This document shows, in pieces, positions 43,035 through 51,821 of a stretch of DNA of 64,000 nt. Every line of letters begins with the position of its first letter. The first letter of the stretch is position 1. The notes beneath the pieces are model-generated. The model was given only the letters and a program-made list of their open reading frames with translations. It did no database searches and was not told the DNA's origin. Position numbers and translations under genes: made by a program. Origin of the DNA: Natrinema caseinilyticum (GTDB lineage: Archaea > Halobacteriota > Halobacteria > Halobacteriales > Natrialbaceae); NCBI RefSeq assembly GCF_024227435.1, contig NZ_CP100446.1, positions 558,001 to 622,000 on the forward strand, given 5' to 3'.

Positions 43035-44202
43035 ACGTGACGTCGCCGTCGTCGGCGTCGGGCAGTCCGACTTCGGCGAACTGGAGGGACAGCGTGTGAC
43101 GGAGTTCGGCGGACGGGCCGTCCGGGAGGCGCTCCTCGCCTCGAACCTCGACAACGACGCCGTTGAGGAAGCGTACATCGGCAACGTCGCCAGCGCAGCC
43201 CAGGACCAGACCGGCGTCGTCGGTCAAGCGGTGCTCCGCGAGGTAGGAGTGACGGGCATCCCGATTACACGAGTGGAGAACGCGTGCGCCAGTTCGACGT
43301 GTGCGTTCCGCGAGGCCTACAAGAGTATTCGGTCAAACGAACGAGACGTCGTCCTCGCGCTGGGCGTCGAGAAGATGACCGGTGTGCCGACCGACGTCGC
43401 CCTGAAAGACATGAGCGGCGCCTCCGACGCGGAGGTCGAGGGTCCGATGGGTATGACGTTCATGGGCGTCTACGGGATGCGCGCGAACGCCTACATGGAC
43501 CGGTTCGGCGACGTCCGCGAGGAACTGGCCGACATTGCGGTGAAAAACCATGCCAACGGACTGGCGAACCCGCACGCCCATCTGCACCTCGACGTCGACC
43601 GCGACGATGTCCTCGAGTCTCGGATGGTCGCCGATCCGATTCGCCTGCTCGACGCCTGTCCGATGTCCGACGGCGCAGCGGCGGCCGTCCTCGCGCGCGG
43701 CGACGTGGCGGAACAACTCTCGGACGAGCCGGTGTACGTGGACGCCGTCGAGGCGTCTAGCGGCCACTACCTCGACAGCGACCTGGAGTACTGGCGCGAG
43801 GAGCTTGACGAACGCGTCTCCGAGCAGGCCTATCGCGAGGCCGGGATCGGTCCAGACGACCTCGACGTCGTCGAAGTACACGACGCGGCCACCATCGGCG
43901 AACTGATGCACTACGAGGGGCTGGGGCTAGCGAGCCACGGCAAAGGGGCGTCGCTCGTTCGCAACGGCGACGTCATGCTCGACGGTCGAATCCCGGTCAA
44001 CCCGAGTGGAGGACTCAAGTCTCGAGGACATCCGGTCGGGGCGACCGGAGTCGCCCAAGTCTGCGAACTCGTCTGGCAACTTCGCGGAGAGGCCGGCGAT
44101 CGGCAGGTCGAGGACCCGACCATCGGTCTCGCCCAGAACTCCGGCGGAGCGCTAGTCGGCGAGGGCGGCGTCTCGACGGTGACGATACTCAGCACTCGCT
44201 GA
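43027..44202 (+). CDS. Thiolase family acyl-CoA acetyltransferase
   Basis: 391-residue archaeal/SCP-x-type thiolase. The nucleophilic Cys is in ENACASSTCAF, a conserved His is in VVEVHDAATIGE, and the second His is in NPSGGLKSRGHPVGATG. The C-terminal element is LAQNSGGALVGEGG. ATG 43027 lies six bases after GGAGG (43016-43020) and inside the DUF35 frame. Expected role is the final thiolysis step for products of the PaaK-like ligase and SDR next to it. Confidence 0.9.
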   Translation: MTERDVAVVGVGQSDFGELEGQRVTEFGGRAVREALLASNLDNDAVEEAYIGNVASAAQDQTGVVGQAVLREVGVTGIPITRVENACASSTCAFREAYKSIRSNERDVVLALGVEKMTGVPTDVALKDMSGASDAEVEGPMGMTFMGVYGMRANAYMDRFGDVREELADIAVKNHANGLANPHAHLHLDVDRDDVLESRMVADPIRLLDACPMSDGAAAAVLARGDVAEQLSDEPVYVDAVEASSGHYLDSDLEYWREELDERVSEQAYREAGIGPDDLDVVEVHDAATIGELMHYEGLGLASHGKGASLVRNGDVMLDGRIPVNPSGGLKSRGHPVGATGVAQVCELVWQLRGEAGDRQVEDPTIGLAQNSGGALVGEGGVSTVTILSTR

Positions 44203-44266
44203 GTCTGGACCGTTCTCAGCCGTCGATTCATACGATCGGCCGAAATAACGGAGGAGGGATCGACGC

Positions 44267-44995
44267 TCAGTGAGAGACGACGGGGATGGAACCGGGTGGC
44301 ACTGCGACGACTTCCGGCACGTATACGTTCGGGGGACGGGTGGCGAGGAATACGACGATATCGGTGACGTCCTCCGGTTCGAGTCGGTCGACCGCTGCAA
44401 TGTCGTCTGTCATTTCGGTTGCCACCTGCCCAGGGCAGACGGCGCTCACCCGAACGGGGGTGTCTTTCAGCTCCTTCGCTAGCGTGTTCGTCAGCCCCTG
44501 GATCCCGCGTTTCGACGCGCCGTACGCGCTCGTTCCGGCGAAGCCGACTTTTCCCGTGAGCGAACTCATATTGACGATGGTTCCCGCTTCGCGCTCTAGC
44601 ATTCCACCTGTGAGCGCCTCCCGGCAACACCGGAACACGCCGTTGAGGTTCACGTCGAGCACCGTCTCCCACTCGTCGTCAGTGAGTTCCCAGAGGTTAC
44701 CGTCGGCGGTGGTCCCCGCGTTATTCACGAGGAGGTCCACCTGCTCGAATTCTTCGCGGGTTCGATCGAATAGCGCCGTCACGTCGTCCGTCGAGGTCAC
44801 GTCCGTGGGAGCCGCAACGGCCTCGCTCCCTCGGTCACGGATGGTTTCAGCCACCCGACCGATTTCGTTCTCGCTGCGGGCTGCGAGAACGACGTTCATA
44901 CCTTCTTTGGCCAGTCCGAGAGCGACACTTCGTCCGATGCCGCGACCGGCACCCGTGACGACCGCCGTCCGTTCGTCCAGATCCGTCGCTGTCAT
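44267..44995 (-). CDS. Short-chain dehydrogenase/reductase (FabG-like)
   Basis: 242-residue SDR: TGAGRGIGRSVALG, NNAGTTADG, MSSLTGKVG and YGASKRGIQG (Tyr-x3-Lys). The C-terminus departs from the usual SDR end and reads VTDIVVFLATRPPNVYVPEV, then PVVSH. The same unusual end is found in the stump at 22.6 kb. The start overlaps the stop of the second PaaK-like gene by four bases, so the two are one operon. It is convergent with the thiolase; a 3-hydroxyacyl-CoA dehydrogenase role is plausible. Confidence 0.88.
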   Translation of the reverse strand: MTATDLDERTAVVTGAGRGIGRSVALGLAKEGMNVVLAARSENEIGRVAETIRDRGSEAVAAPTDVTSTDDVTALFDRTREEFEQVDLLVNNAGTTADGNLWELTDDEWETVLDVNLNGVFRCCREALTGGMLEREAGTIVNMSSLTGKVGFAGTSAYGASKRGIQGLTNTLAKELKDTPVRVSAVCPGQVATEMTDDIAAVDRLEPEDVTDIVVFLATRPPNVYVPEVVAVPPGSIPVVSH

Positions 44996-46230
44996 CGGTC
45001 GTCGACGACGACCCCCTCGGACGTCGCCTCGAAGCCGGGCTCGATAGCGAGTTCGTCCACCGAAATGTTCAGGACCGAACGAACCTCGCCGGCGAACTCC
45101 TCTCGATCGACCGTTTCGGGATCGCCCGCAACCGTCAGCGCGACGTGGTCGGTCGTCCCTTCGGGACGGGTCAATCGTACCTCGAGGTTCTCGTGATCGA
45201 GGCCGTCGACACCCGCGACGTACATCGTCAGTTCGTCGGGATACACCTTCACCCCCTTGACCTTCTTCATGCTATCGACCCGACCGAACACGCCCTGCGG
45301 AAGGATATACTCGCCGTACTCCGAATCGCGCTTATCGAGGATGGTGAGGTCGCCGGTACGGAACCTGAGGACAGGAGTGGAATCCGGCGAGAGCGTCGTG
45401 AGAACCAGTTCTCCCTTCTCGCCGCGCTCGACGAGTTCCCCGGTCTCCGGATCGACGACTTCGGGAAACAACCGATCGGTGAACACGTGCATGCCTGCCT
45501 CCTCGCGCGACTCGAACCCGACGAACCCGACTTCGCTCAGGCCGTAGTTATCGACGACGGTCACGTCGCCACCGTAGGCCTCGCGGACCTCTTCGCGGTA
45601 GCCCTCAATGGCGGTAAACGGCTCGCCGCCGCCGATAACGATCTCGACGCCGTTGAGGGTTTCCTCCGCGGTGTTGGCGAGCTCGAGCGCGAAGCTCGGA
45701 AATCCGCTGACGACCGTGACATCGTAGTCGCGGATGATCTGGACTTGCTCCTCCGCGTCGCCCGGCCCCATCGGGATGTGGGTCGCGCCGATCGTTTCGG
45801 CAGCCCCGGCGATCGCCCATCCGAACGGGTACGGCATCATTCCGGCGGTGTTCAGTATCACGTCGTCTTCGGTGACACCGACCGATCGGTACGCTTCGGC
45901 GAGACGCTCCTGATCTCGTCGAACGTCATCTCGAGTCGCAGGGACCGGCAGCCGATTGTCCACGTACGGGCTCGGCGTGAAGTTGCACCGGACCACGTCC
46001 AGGGGGTCGACGAGGCTCCCAAACGGTGGGTTCTCCGTGATGTCTTCGGCCTGATCGCTGGCGTCCATCATCGGTAATTCGCGGAATCGATCGATCGAGT
46101 CGATATCACTTGGTTCGAGACCAGCCTCCTCGAACGCCTTCCGATAGACGTCGTGTTCGTAGAGCCGCTCGGCCGACTCACGGAGCCTTGCAACTACCTC
46201 GTCAGTCTCGTCGAGCGTCGCACGTGTCAT
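44992..46230 (-). CDS. PaaK-like ligase-family protein with degenerate P-loop
   Basis: 412 residues with the overall PaaK layout: LYEHDVYRKAFEEAGLEPSD, VVSGFPSFALELAN, IGGGEPFTA, VVDNYGLSEVGFVG, TPVLRFRTGDLT and GRVDSMKKVKGVKVYPDEL. Where PaaK has SSGTTGxP this protein reads NFTPSPYVDNRLPVPATRDD, so the Gly/Thr phosphate-binding loop is missing. The later RTGD and K(V)KG(V)KV motifs are normal. It may be an inactive homologue, or use an already activated substrate. It is translationally coupled to the SDR. Confidence 0.78.
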   Translation of the reverse strand: MTRATLDETDEVVARLRESAERLYEHDVYRKAFEEAGLEPSDIDSIDRFRELPMMDASDQAEDITENPPFGSLVDPLDVVRCNFTPSPYVDNRLPVPATRDDVRRDQERLAEAYRSVGVTEDDVILNTAGMMPYPFGWAIAGAAETIGATHIPMGPGDAEEQVQIIRDYDVTVVSGFPSFALELANTAEETLNGVEIVIGGGEPFTAIEGYREEVREAYGGDVTVVDNYGLSEVGFVGFESREEAGMHVFTDRLFPEVVDPETGELVERGEKGELVLTTLSPDSTPVLRFRTGDLTILDKRDSEYGEYILPQGVFGRVDSMKKVKGVKVYPDELTMYVAGVDGLDHENLEVRLTRPEGTTDHVALTVAGDPETVDREEFAGEVRSVLNISVDELAIEPGFEATSEGVVVDDR

Positions 46231-46378
46231 AGCAAGCGAGTAATTGACGCACCTGTAGAAAAGCTTTGCCCAGCTACCAAAGATGGGCGTCGCGAGACCT
46301 CGACTGCCGTTTGTCCTCTCGACGCACTCGTACTCCGGACGACGAGAAGTTCGGCCAAACGATTCGTACCCTGCGGAA

Positions 46379-47965
46379 TTACTCGACGGCGATGACTTCG
46401 TCGATGGCGACAGTGTGGACTGCCGCCTCGAAGGCCGCTGTGACGGCAGCCCGTTTCGTTTCCAGCGGATCGATCACGCTGGCATTGACGACGTCGTCAA
46501 CGCGAGCAGGGCCATCTGACGGGTCGACCACTCCGGCCGTCTCTCCGGGAACGCGAGCCCGAAGCGTCGTCACTGCGTCGTGGTCGTCCAGACCCACGTT
46601 CGTCGCGAGCGTTCGGACCATCGTCTCGAATGTCTCGGCGATGGCTTCCAGAACGATCGCCTCATGCGTCGAAGTCTCCGCGGCAGCCCTGTGCAGCGCG
46701 TATGCGATTCGGATCTCGCTACACCCGCCACCGGGGACAACAGCGGGTTCGCGGACGGCGGCGGTGCTCGCTCGGATCGCAGCCTCGAGCCCCCGCTCGA
46801 CCTCCTCGGCGCTCGTCCACGTCCCTCCGCGAGTGAGAACGGAGGTGGCCGCCGCGGTCTCGCACTCGCCAAGGAGTGTATACGATAGCGGTCCAAACAT
46901 CAGCTCCTCGACTCGACCCGCATGTCCAAGGTCGGCCGCGCTGATATCTTGCACATCGCCGACGACGGTCGCACCCGTCGCCGCGGCCACGCTCTCCAAG
47001 ATCTCCTCGGGTTTGGCCCGCCGGATGACGAGGATCCCCTCGCGGAGGAGTGCCTGAGAGACGTGCTCGTCGATCCCCTTTCGAGAAACGAGTACGTCAA
47101 CGCCGGCCTCGCACATCGGCCGGACGAACCGATCGTGGATCCGCTCTTCCGCCCGGTGGAACGCGTCTAACTCCCCGGGCGAAGAGGGATTCAACCGCCG
47201 TTGTGTTTCCTCCTCGCCGTTGGCCGTTTCGAGATAGAGCTTCTGGTCAACGGTCGCCACGCGAGCGTCGCGGATCGACGTCTGATCCCGGTTGAGCAGC
47301 CCTTTCTGGACGAGAACACCGTCGAACCGTCGGGTCCGTCTCCGCGACGGACCGGTCCGAGCGATCACGTGAACACGATCGGTATCGAGCAGTAGTCCCC
47401 CCGCTTCGGAAGACCGCGCGTCTCGGGCGAGCGCCGTCAACGTCTCGGTGATCAGCGGGGCGAACTCGGAGCCATCGATGAGTTTCGTCCGCGCCTGTGA
47501 CCGGGCGACCGCACGGATGGGGTCAGCGGTCGGATCGGGCTCGATTGGGACCGCGGCGTCATCGAGCGTACGTTCGGCGATCTCCTGCGCGCGCTCGAGT
47601 CCTCCTCGAACGGTCCGCGGATGAATCCCCGTCTCGGCCGTCGTTCCCAGACAGTCGGCCAGCAGTCGGGCGGTGAGGAGGACGCCAGTCACGACCCCAT
47701 CGTCGTACTGCGACGACTGGTTCTTGGCGACGCCGTAGAGCAGTCGACCGACGGGGTGGTCGATCTCGACGGTCCGTAGCACCCGGAAGCAATCTCGAGT
47801 CACGACCCGCTCGCCCTCCTCCGGAACGACGATCTTGTGCATTCCGCGGGGACCGAGCATGGTCTCGGTCAGGTCGACGAACGACCCGGCTGCCGTTCGG
47901 AAGTTATCGCGCACCGCCTCGCTTGAGAGGAGACTTCCCGTTACCGGTGACCGCTCTACAGCCAT
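46379..47965 (-). CDS. Divergent group II chaperonin (thermosome-like) protein
   Basis: 528 residues aligning end to end with thermosome subunits: equatorial TMLGPRGMHKIVV, apical GVLVQKGLLNRDQTSIRDA, VSRKGIDEHVSQALLREGI and AVVPGGGCSEIRIA. The ATPase motifs are altered. TNDGATIL is TRDCFRVL, GDGTT is DDGVV, and the Asp that activates water (GroEL Asp398 equivalent, NDAL in thermosomes) is Ala in ERGLEAAIR, 17 residues before GGG. The Gly/Met-rich tail is absent. ATG 47965 lies 48 bases after the acyl-CoA dehydrogenase stop on the same strand, so both are probably one transcript. A substrate-specific, non-cycling chaperonin-like protein is a possible role (inference). Confidence 0.8.
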   Translation of the reverse strand: MAVERSPVTGSLLSSEAVRDNFRTAAGSFVDLTETMLGPRGMHKIVVPEEGERVVTRDCFRVLRTVEIDHPVGRLLYGVAKNQSSQYDDGVVTGVLLTARLLADCLGTTAETGIHPRTVRGGLERAQEIAERTLDDAAVPIEPDPTADPIRAVARSQARTKLIDGSEFAPLITETLTALARDARSSEAGGLLLDTDRVHVIARTGPSRRRTRRFDGVLVQKGLLNRDQTSIRDARVATVDQKLYLETANGEEETQRRLNPSSPGELDAFHRAEERIHDRFVRPMCEAGVDVLVSRKGIDEHVSQALLREGILVIRRAKPEEILESVAAATGATVVGDVQDISAADLGHAGRVEELMFGPLSYTLLGECETAAATSVLTRGGTWTSAEEVERGLEAAIRASTAAVREPAVVPGGGCSEIRIAYALHRAAAETSTHEAIVLEAIAETFETMVRTLATNVGLDDHDAVTTLRARVPGETAGVVDPSDGPARVDDVVNASVIDPLETKRAAVTAAFEAAVHTVAIDEVIAVE

Positions 47966-48013
47966 AGTCTCGGGAGAACTAGCCACGGTATTAGTCGTTT
48001 GGGTCGGCCTGTC

Positions 48014-49147
48014 CTATCGAAACGCCGAGAGCTCGAGGAGATCGCGGGCGATGATGAGCTTGTTGATCTGCGTCGTCCCCTCTGGAATGGTCAGCATTTT
48101 CGCGTCGCGGAAGTACCGCTCGACGTCTAGTTCCCGTGATAGTCCCATCGCGCCGTGGATCTGAATGGCGTTCGAGGTGACCTCGACGGCGCTCTCGGTG
48201 GCGAACCACTTGGCCATGGCACCCTCGGTGGCCGCCCGGTGGCCGTTGTCGAAGTGGTCCAGCGCCCGGTAGGCGAGCAGCCGAGCGGCGTCGACGTACG
48301 TCGCCCCTTCGGCGATGAGCCGCTGGACCAACTGGTGTTCGCCGATAGGCTTGCCGAACTGCTCGCGGTCATTTGCGTACTCGATCGCCGCGTCGAGGGC
48401 GTTCTGTGCGGTCTTGACGCCCAACAGCGCCACGTTTGCTCGTCCCAGTTCGAACGACTGGTAGGTCCGGTCGAGCGCGTCCCCGAGTGATCCGACGACG
48501 TGCGCCTCTGGGACGCGAACCTCGTCAAAGTACAACTGGCCCATATGGTCGTAGCGGCGACCGAGCATCTCGAGGCGCTGGCGATCGAAGCCCTCGGTAT
48601 CAGCGTCGACGAGGAAGTGCGTCTTCCCTTTCGGCGTGTCCGCAACGATAACGGCGACGTCGGCTATCTGTCCGTTCGAAATCCACGTCTTCGTTCCGTT
48701 AATGACCCACTCGTCGCCATCCTTCTCAGCGATCGTCTCGATTTCCCGCGGATTCGATCCGACGCCGGGTTCAGAGATGCCCGCACAGCCGACGATCTCG
48801 CCTCGAAGCAACGGACCGAGGTACTCCTCGCGAACCCGATCGGTGCCGGCAGTATGAATCATCCGCGCGGTTTCGCTCGAGATCATCGTCACGAGATCGG
48901 TTTGCATCGGGAGTTGCTCGAACATGCGCGCCCACGTGGTGTGATCGAGAGCCGCCCCGCCGACCTCTTCGGGAATGTCCCGGCCAAGTAGTCCCACCTC
49001 GGAGAACACTGACAGCACATCTAGCACGTCCGCCTTCGACAGCGGTTCTTCTTTACCGTAATTCTGCAGTATCGGCTCTACGTCGCGCTCGACTGCGTCG
49101 CGGACATTACTCACCAGCATCTGTTGCTCTCCGGATCGCTCAAACAT
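48014..49147 (-). CDS. Acyl-CoA dehydrogenase
   Basis: 377-residue acyl-CoA dehydrogenase. It has AGISEPGVGSNPREIETIAEK, WVINGTKTWISNG, REQFGKPIGEHQLVQ and the catalytic Glu in TIPEGTTQINK. The N-terminal MFERSGEQQM allows an alternative start at 49120. The minus-strand box TTGATTTAAGG lies about 20-30 bases before ATG 49147. It is followed by the chaperonin-like gene. It is distinct from both the ACAD10/11-like copy and the one at 39.6 kb, so the three dehydrogenases likely serve different acyl groups. Confidence 0.9.
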   Translation of the reverse strand: MFERSGEQQMLVSNVRDAVERDVEPILQNYGKEEPLSKADVLDVLSVFSEVGLLGRDIPEEVGGAALDHTTWARMFEQLPMQTDLVTMISSETARMIHTAGTDRVREEYLGPLLRGEIVGCAGISEPGVGSNPREIETIAEKDGDEWVINGTKTWISNGQIADVAVIVADTPKGKTHFLVDADTEGFDRQRLEMLGRRYDHMGQLYFDEVRVPEAHVVGSLGDALDRTYQSFELGRANVALLGVKTAQNALDAAIEYANDREQFGKPIGEHQLVQRLIAEGATYVDAARLLAYRALDHFDNGHRAATEGAMAKWFATESAVEVTSNAIQIHGAMGLSRELDVERYFRDAKMLTIPEGTTQINKLIIARDLLELSAFR

Positions 49148-49421
49148 GCTCGCCTATTCGATAGCCATACCTTAAATCAATGGGGATATATCATCTCACA
49201 TGATATTTTACTCGGTGACCTCGTGAATACAGCGTCACGAAGGAAATCTAGGGGTTTTCGTTTCGTGTAGAGTAGGCAGAAATCAGACAACGGAACTGGG
49301 GCCGACCTTTGAGAGGCAGAAACCGATTCTCGTCAGAATTCGGCCGTACAGGCCGTAGCCCGTCGGCAAGACGTTCCGTATTTTGCATAAAATTTAAATA
49401 CCGTCATGTGGAGTGTTAGCA

Positions 49422-49856
49422 ATGATGTACGGAGAGATACTGGTGCCGGTGAACGGGACGGAGGAATCCGAGACAGCCATCCCTCACGCCTTCGAAATAG
49501 CAAAGGAGCGAGGGGCGACGGTACATGCGCTCTGTGCCTACAGCCGTCAAAGTCGGTACGGAGCGCTCTCTGTCGAGTCGGCGGAACATCGCGAGGAGTC
49601 ACTCCACGAGCAAGCCGAACAGATCGTCGACGAGGTCGCCGAACGGGCCGCCGAAGAAGGAATCGACTGCGTTACGACCATCCGAGAGGGAGATCCGACA
49701 GAGGGAATCCTGGACTACGTCGACGACAATCGGATCGGCCTAATCGTCATCGGCGCTCGGAAGCGCTCTCCGACCGGAAAGGTGCTGTTCGGGAGTGTCT
49801 CTCAATCGGTCATCCTGAACACCACCGTTCCCGTTCTGGTCACCGGTGGACGATAG
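49422..49856 (+). CDS. Universal stress protein (UspA family)
   Basis: 144-residue single-domain Usp. It opens with YGEILVPVNGTEESE (Asp of the ATP-binding first strand replaced by Asn), and ends with the nucleotide motif GARKRSPTGKVLFGSVSQSV (G2xG9xGS/T). ATP binding is therefore likely. AAATTTAAATACC at 49390-49402 is 20-32 bases before ATG 49422, giving a leaderless start; the next codon is also ATG. Usp genes often accompany transporters in haloarchaea; here the symporter genes follow by 140 bases. Confidence 0.9.
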   Translation: MMYGEILVPVNGTEESETAIPHAFEIAKERGATVHALCAYSRQSRYGALSVESAEHREESLHEQAEQIVDEVAERAAEEGIDCVTTIREGDPTEGILDYVDDNRIGLIVIGARKRSPTGKVLFGSVSQSVILNTTVPVLVTGGR

Positions 49857-49996
49857 AACGACTATGCGAAACGGTGAACGTAGCAGATAGAGAGTCCAGA
49901 CAATGGAAAGGTTTAATAGACAATTGATAGCATATATCACAACAGTGGGGACGCGACCCACACAGCAAGCGGTCGAAGACGGGTGACTATCCGACA

Positions 49997-50287
49997 ATGA
50001 GTGGAGAAACAAACCGGCGTTCACAGCAGAGAAGCGCGAAAATTAGCTACAGTGACGTAGAGATACAGCGGTCAGCGGGGCTGAAGCCGATGCTCGTAAC
50101 CGCTGGTGTCGTTTTAGTATCGTGGATACTCCTCACGGGCCTTCCGTTCTACTGGGAGACCGGCAGTGGTAACCTCACGCTCTTCGCCTACACGAGCGTC
50201 CTTTGGGGTGTCGTCATTATCGCCATGGGATTCGTCTACGAGTACTGGGTCACGTCCATCGAGGACGAGGAGGTAGATAGCCGATGA
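49997..50287 (+). CDS. Small two-helix membrane protein, symporter partner
   Basis: 96 residues: hydrophilic N-terminus, then two membrane helices (PMLVTAGVVLVSWILLTGL and LFAYTSVLWGVVIIAMGFVY), and an acidic tail. This is the layout of small subunits (DUF485 or DUF4212 type) encoded directly before SSS-family symporters, such as YjcH before ActP. Its stop overlaps the symporter start by four bases (ATGA), supporting a two-subunit transporter. Confidence 0.75.
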   Translation: MSGETNRRSQQRSAKISYSDVEIQRSAGLKPMLVTAGVVLVSWILLTGLPFYWETGSGNLTLFAYTSVLWGVVIIAMGFVYEYWVTSIEDEEVDSR

Positions 50288-51798
50288 CGCTGGCTATACC
50301 GCTCCAAGAAGGCGTAACGCCCGAAGTCTCGAGCGGCCCTCTCGCCATCGGCGTCGTCCTCGCGTACTTCGCTGTCGTCATCGGGATCGGGGCGTACTTC
50401 TACCGGAAGTCGCGGAAATCGACGAGCGACTTCTGGATCGCCGGTGGACAGATTCCGCTGTGGGTGCAGGTGTTCGCCGTCCTCTCGGTTACTGCGAGCG
50501 CAGGGTCGTTCTTCGGCTACGGAGGGTTCGCATACGCATTCGGCGCAGCGTTCGGCGAACTCGTCCTCGTAGCCGTCGCAGCGGGCGGCCTATTCATGAT
50601 GATTTTCATCGCAGCACCGATCCGACGGAGCGGAGTCTACACCGTTCCCGATTACCTGAAGCGGCGTTACCAGAGCGACACCGTCCGTTTGGTGGCCGCG
50701 GTCATCTTCACCATCGCTTCGTGGGCGTACCTTATCCCCCAGCTAACGGCTGGAGGGATTACCATCGACTTCGTCCTTCCCCAACTCAGCTATCAGGCTG
50801 GAGTGATGGCAGCCGCCCTCGTCTTCGCCCTGTACGTCTCACTCGGCGGAATGTGGGCGGTCACATGGACAGACTTTTTCCAGGGTATCATAATGTTCCT
50901 GCTCACGCTCGTTCCCGTCCCGATTGTCTGGGCGCAACTGGGCGTCACGGGAACGCTTAACCAGGCGATGGCGGCCGATCCGGGATTCGGATCAACCAAG
51001 GCTCCGGGACTGATGCACCTCGGCTTGGGGCTCGTGTGGATCCTCGCGTTCCTCGCGCTTCCGCAGATGGGACAGCGCGTCCTCGCGAGCGACTCCGACA
51101 GGACCGCTCGCCGGAGTTTCATGTATATGAACGTCCTCTACATTTTCTCGTTCACGCTCTCAATATTCTGGGTGGCCGGTGCCGCCAAGGTGCTCGAACC
51201 GAATCTCGCCAACGCCGACTACTTCTATTACGCAGTTCTGAGCAGTTACTTCGGGCCCGTCATGCAGGGACTCGGTGCTGCGGGGCTACTGTCGGCCGTG
51301 ATGTCCACGACCGACGCGCTTCTAGTGGCGCTGAGCGCGAGCGTCTCCCATGACATCCCGAAGTCGCTGAACGTCGACCTGTCCGAGCGCCAAGAAACGC
51401 TCCTCGGAGTCGGTGTGATGTGGACCGGTGTGATAGTCGCTGCTGTCGTGGCGTTTAATCCACCAGCTATCATCGGCCTGATGACTACTCTCGTCGCCGG
51501 AGGTGCTGCCAGCGGCCTGTTCCCGGCGCTTGCCGTTGGGACGTGGTGGAAACGGGGGAACTCGTACGGGGCAATCGCCTCGATGATTGTCGGGTTCCTT
51601 ACCTACGGTATATTATTGTTCGGCGACATTATGGCAGTCCCGTACACCGAAGCGCTCGTCGCAGTTCCACTCGGACTGATCGTCTATATCGTGGTCAGTC
51701 TAGGGACCCGTCGGCCGACTGGTGACGAACTCGCCGGATTCCAAGAATTCCACTCCCATCAATCGTTCGTCGAGTCACAGACCGAAACGGACGACTGA
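50284..51798 (+). CDS. Sodium:solute symporter (SSS family)
   Basis: 504-residue integral membrane protein with about 13 hydrophobic helices. SSS features are the N-terminal YRKSRKSTSDFWIAGGQIP, the SVTASAGSFFGYGG Na-site segment, and LGAAGLLSAVMSTTDALLVA in helix 8, which carries Ser/Thr Na ligands. The small protein encoded upstream resembles the accessory subunit of monocarboxylate symporters, so uptake of short organic acids fits the synthetases around it (inference). Confidence 0.9.
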   Translation: MTLAIPLQEGVTPEVSSGPLAIGVVLAYFAVVIGIGAYFYRKSRKSTSDFWIAGGQIPLWVQVFAVLSVTASAGSFFGYGGFAYAFGAAFGELVLVAVAAGGLFMMIFIAAPIRRSGVYTVPDYLKRRYQSDTVRLVAAVIFTIASWAYLIPQLTAGGITIDFVLPQLSYQAGVMAAALVFALYVSLGGMWAVTWTDFFQGIIMFLLTLVPVPIVWAQLGVTGTLNQAMAADPGFGSTKAPGLMHLGLGLVWILAFLALPQMGQRVLASDSDRTARRSFMYMNVLYIFSFTLSIFWVAGAAKVLEPNLANADYFYYAVLSSYFGPVMQGLGAAGLLSAVMSTTDALLVALSASVSHDIPKSLNVDLSERQETLLGVGVMWTGVIVAAVVAFNPPAIIGLMTTLVAGGAASGLFPALAVGTWWKRGNSYGAIASMIVGFLTYGILLFGDIMAVPYTEALVAVPLGLIVYIVVSLGTRRPTGDELAGFQEFHSHQSFVESQTETDD

Positions 51799-51821
51799 TG
51801 GTCGACCCCCTCAGAGCACCC

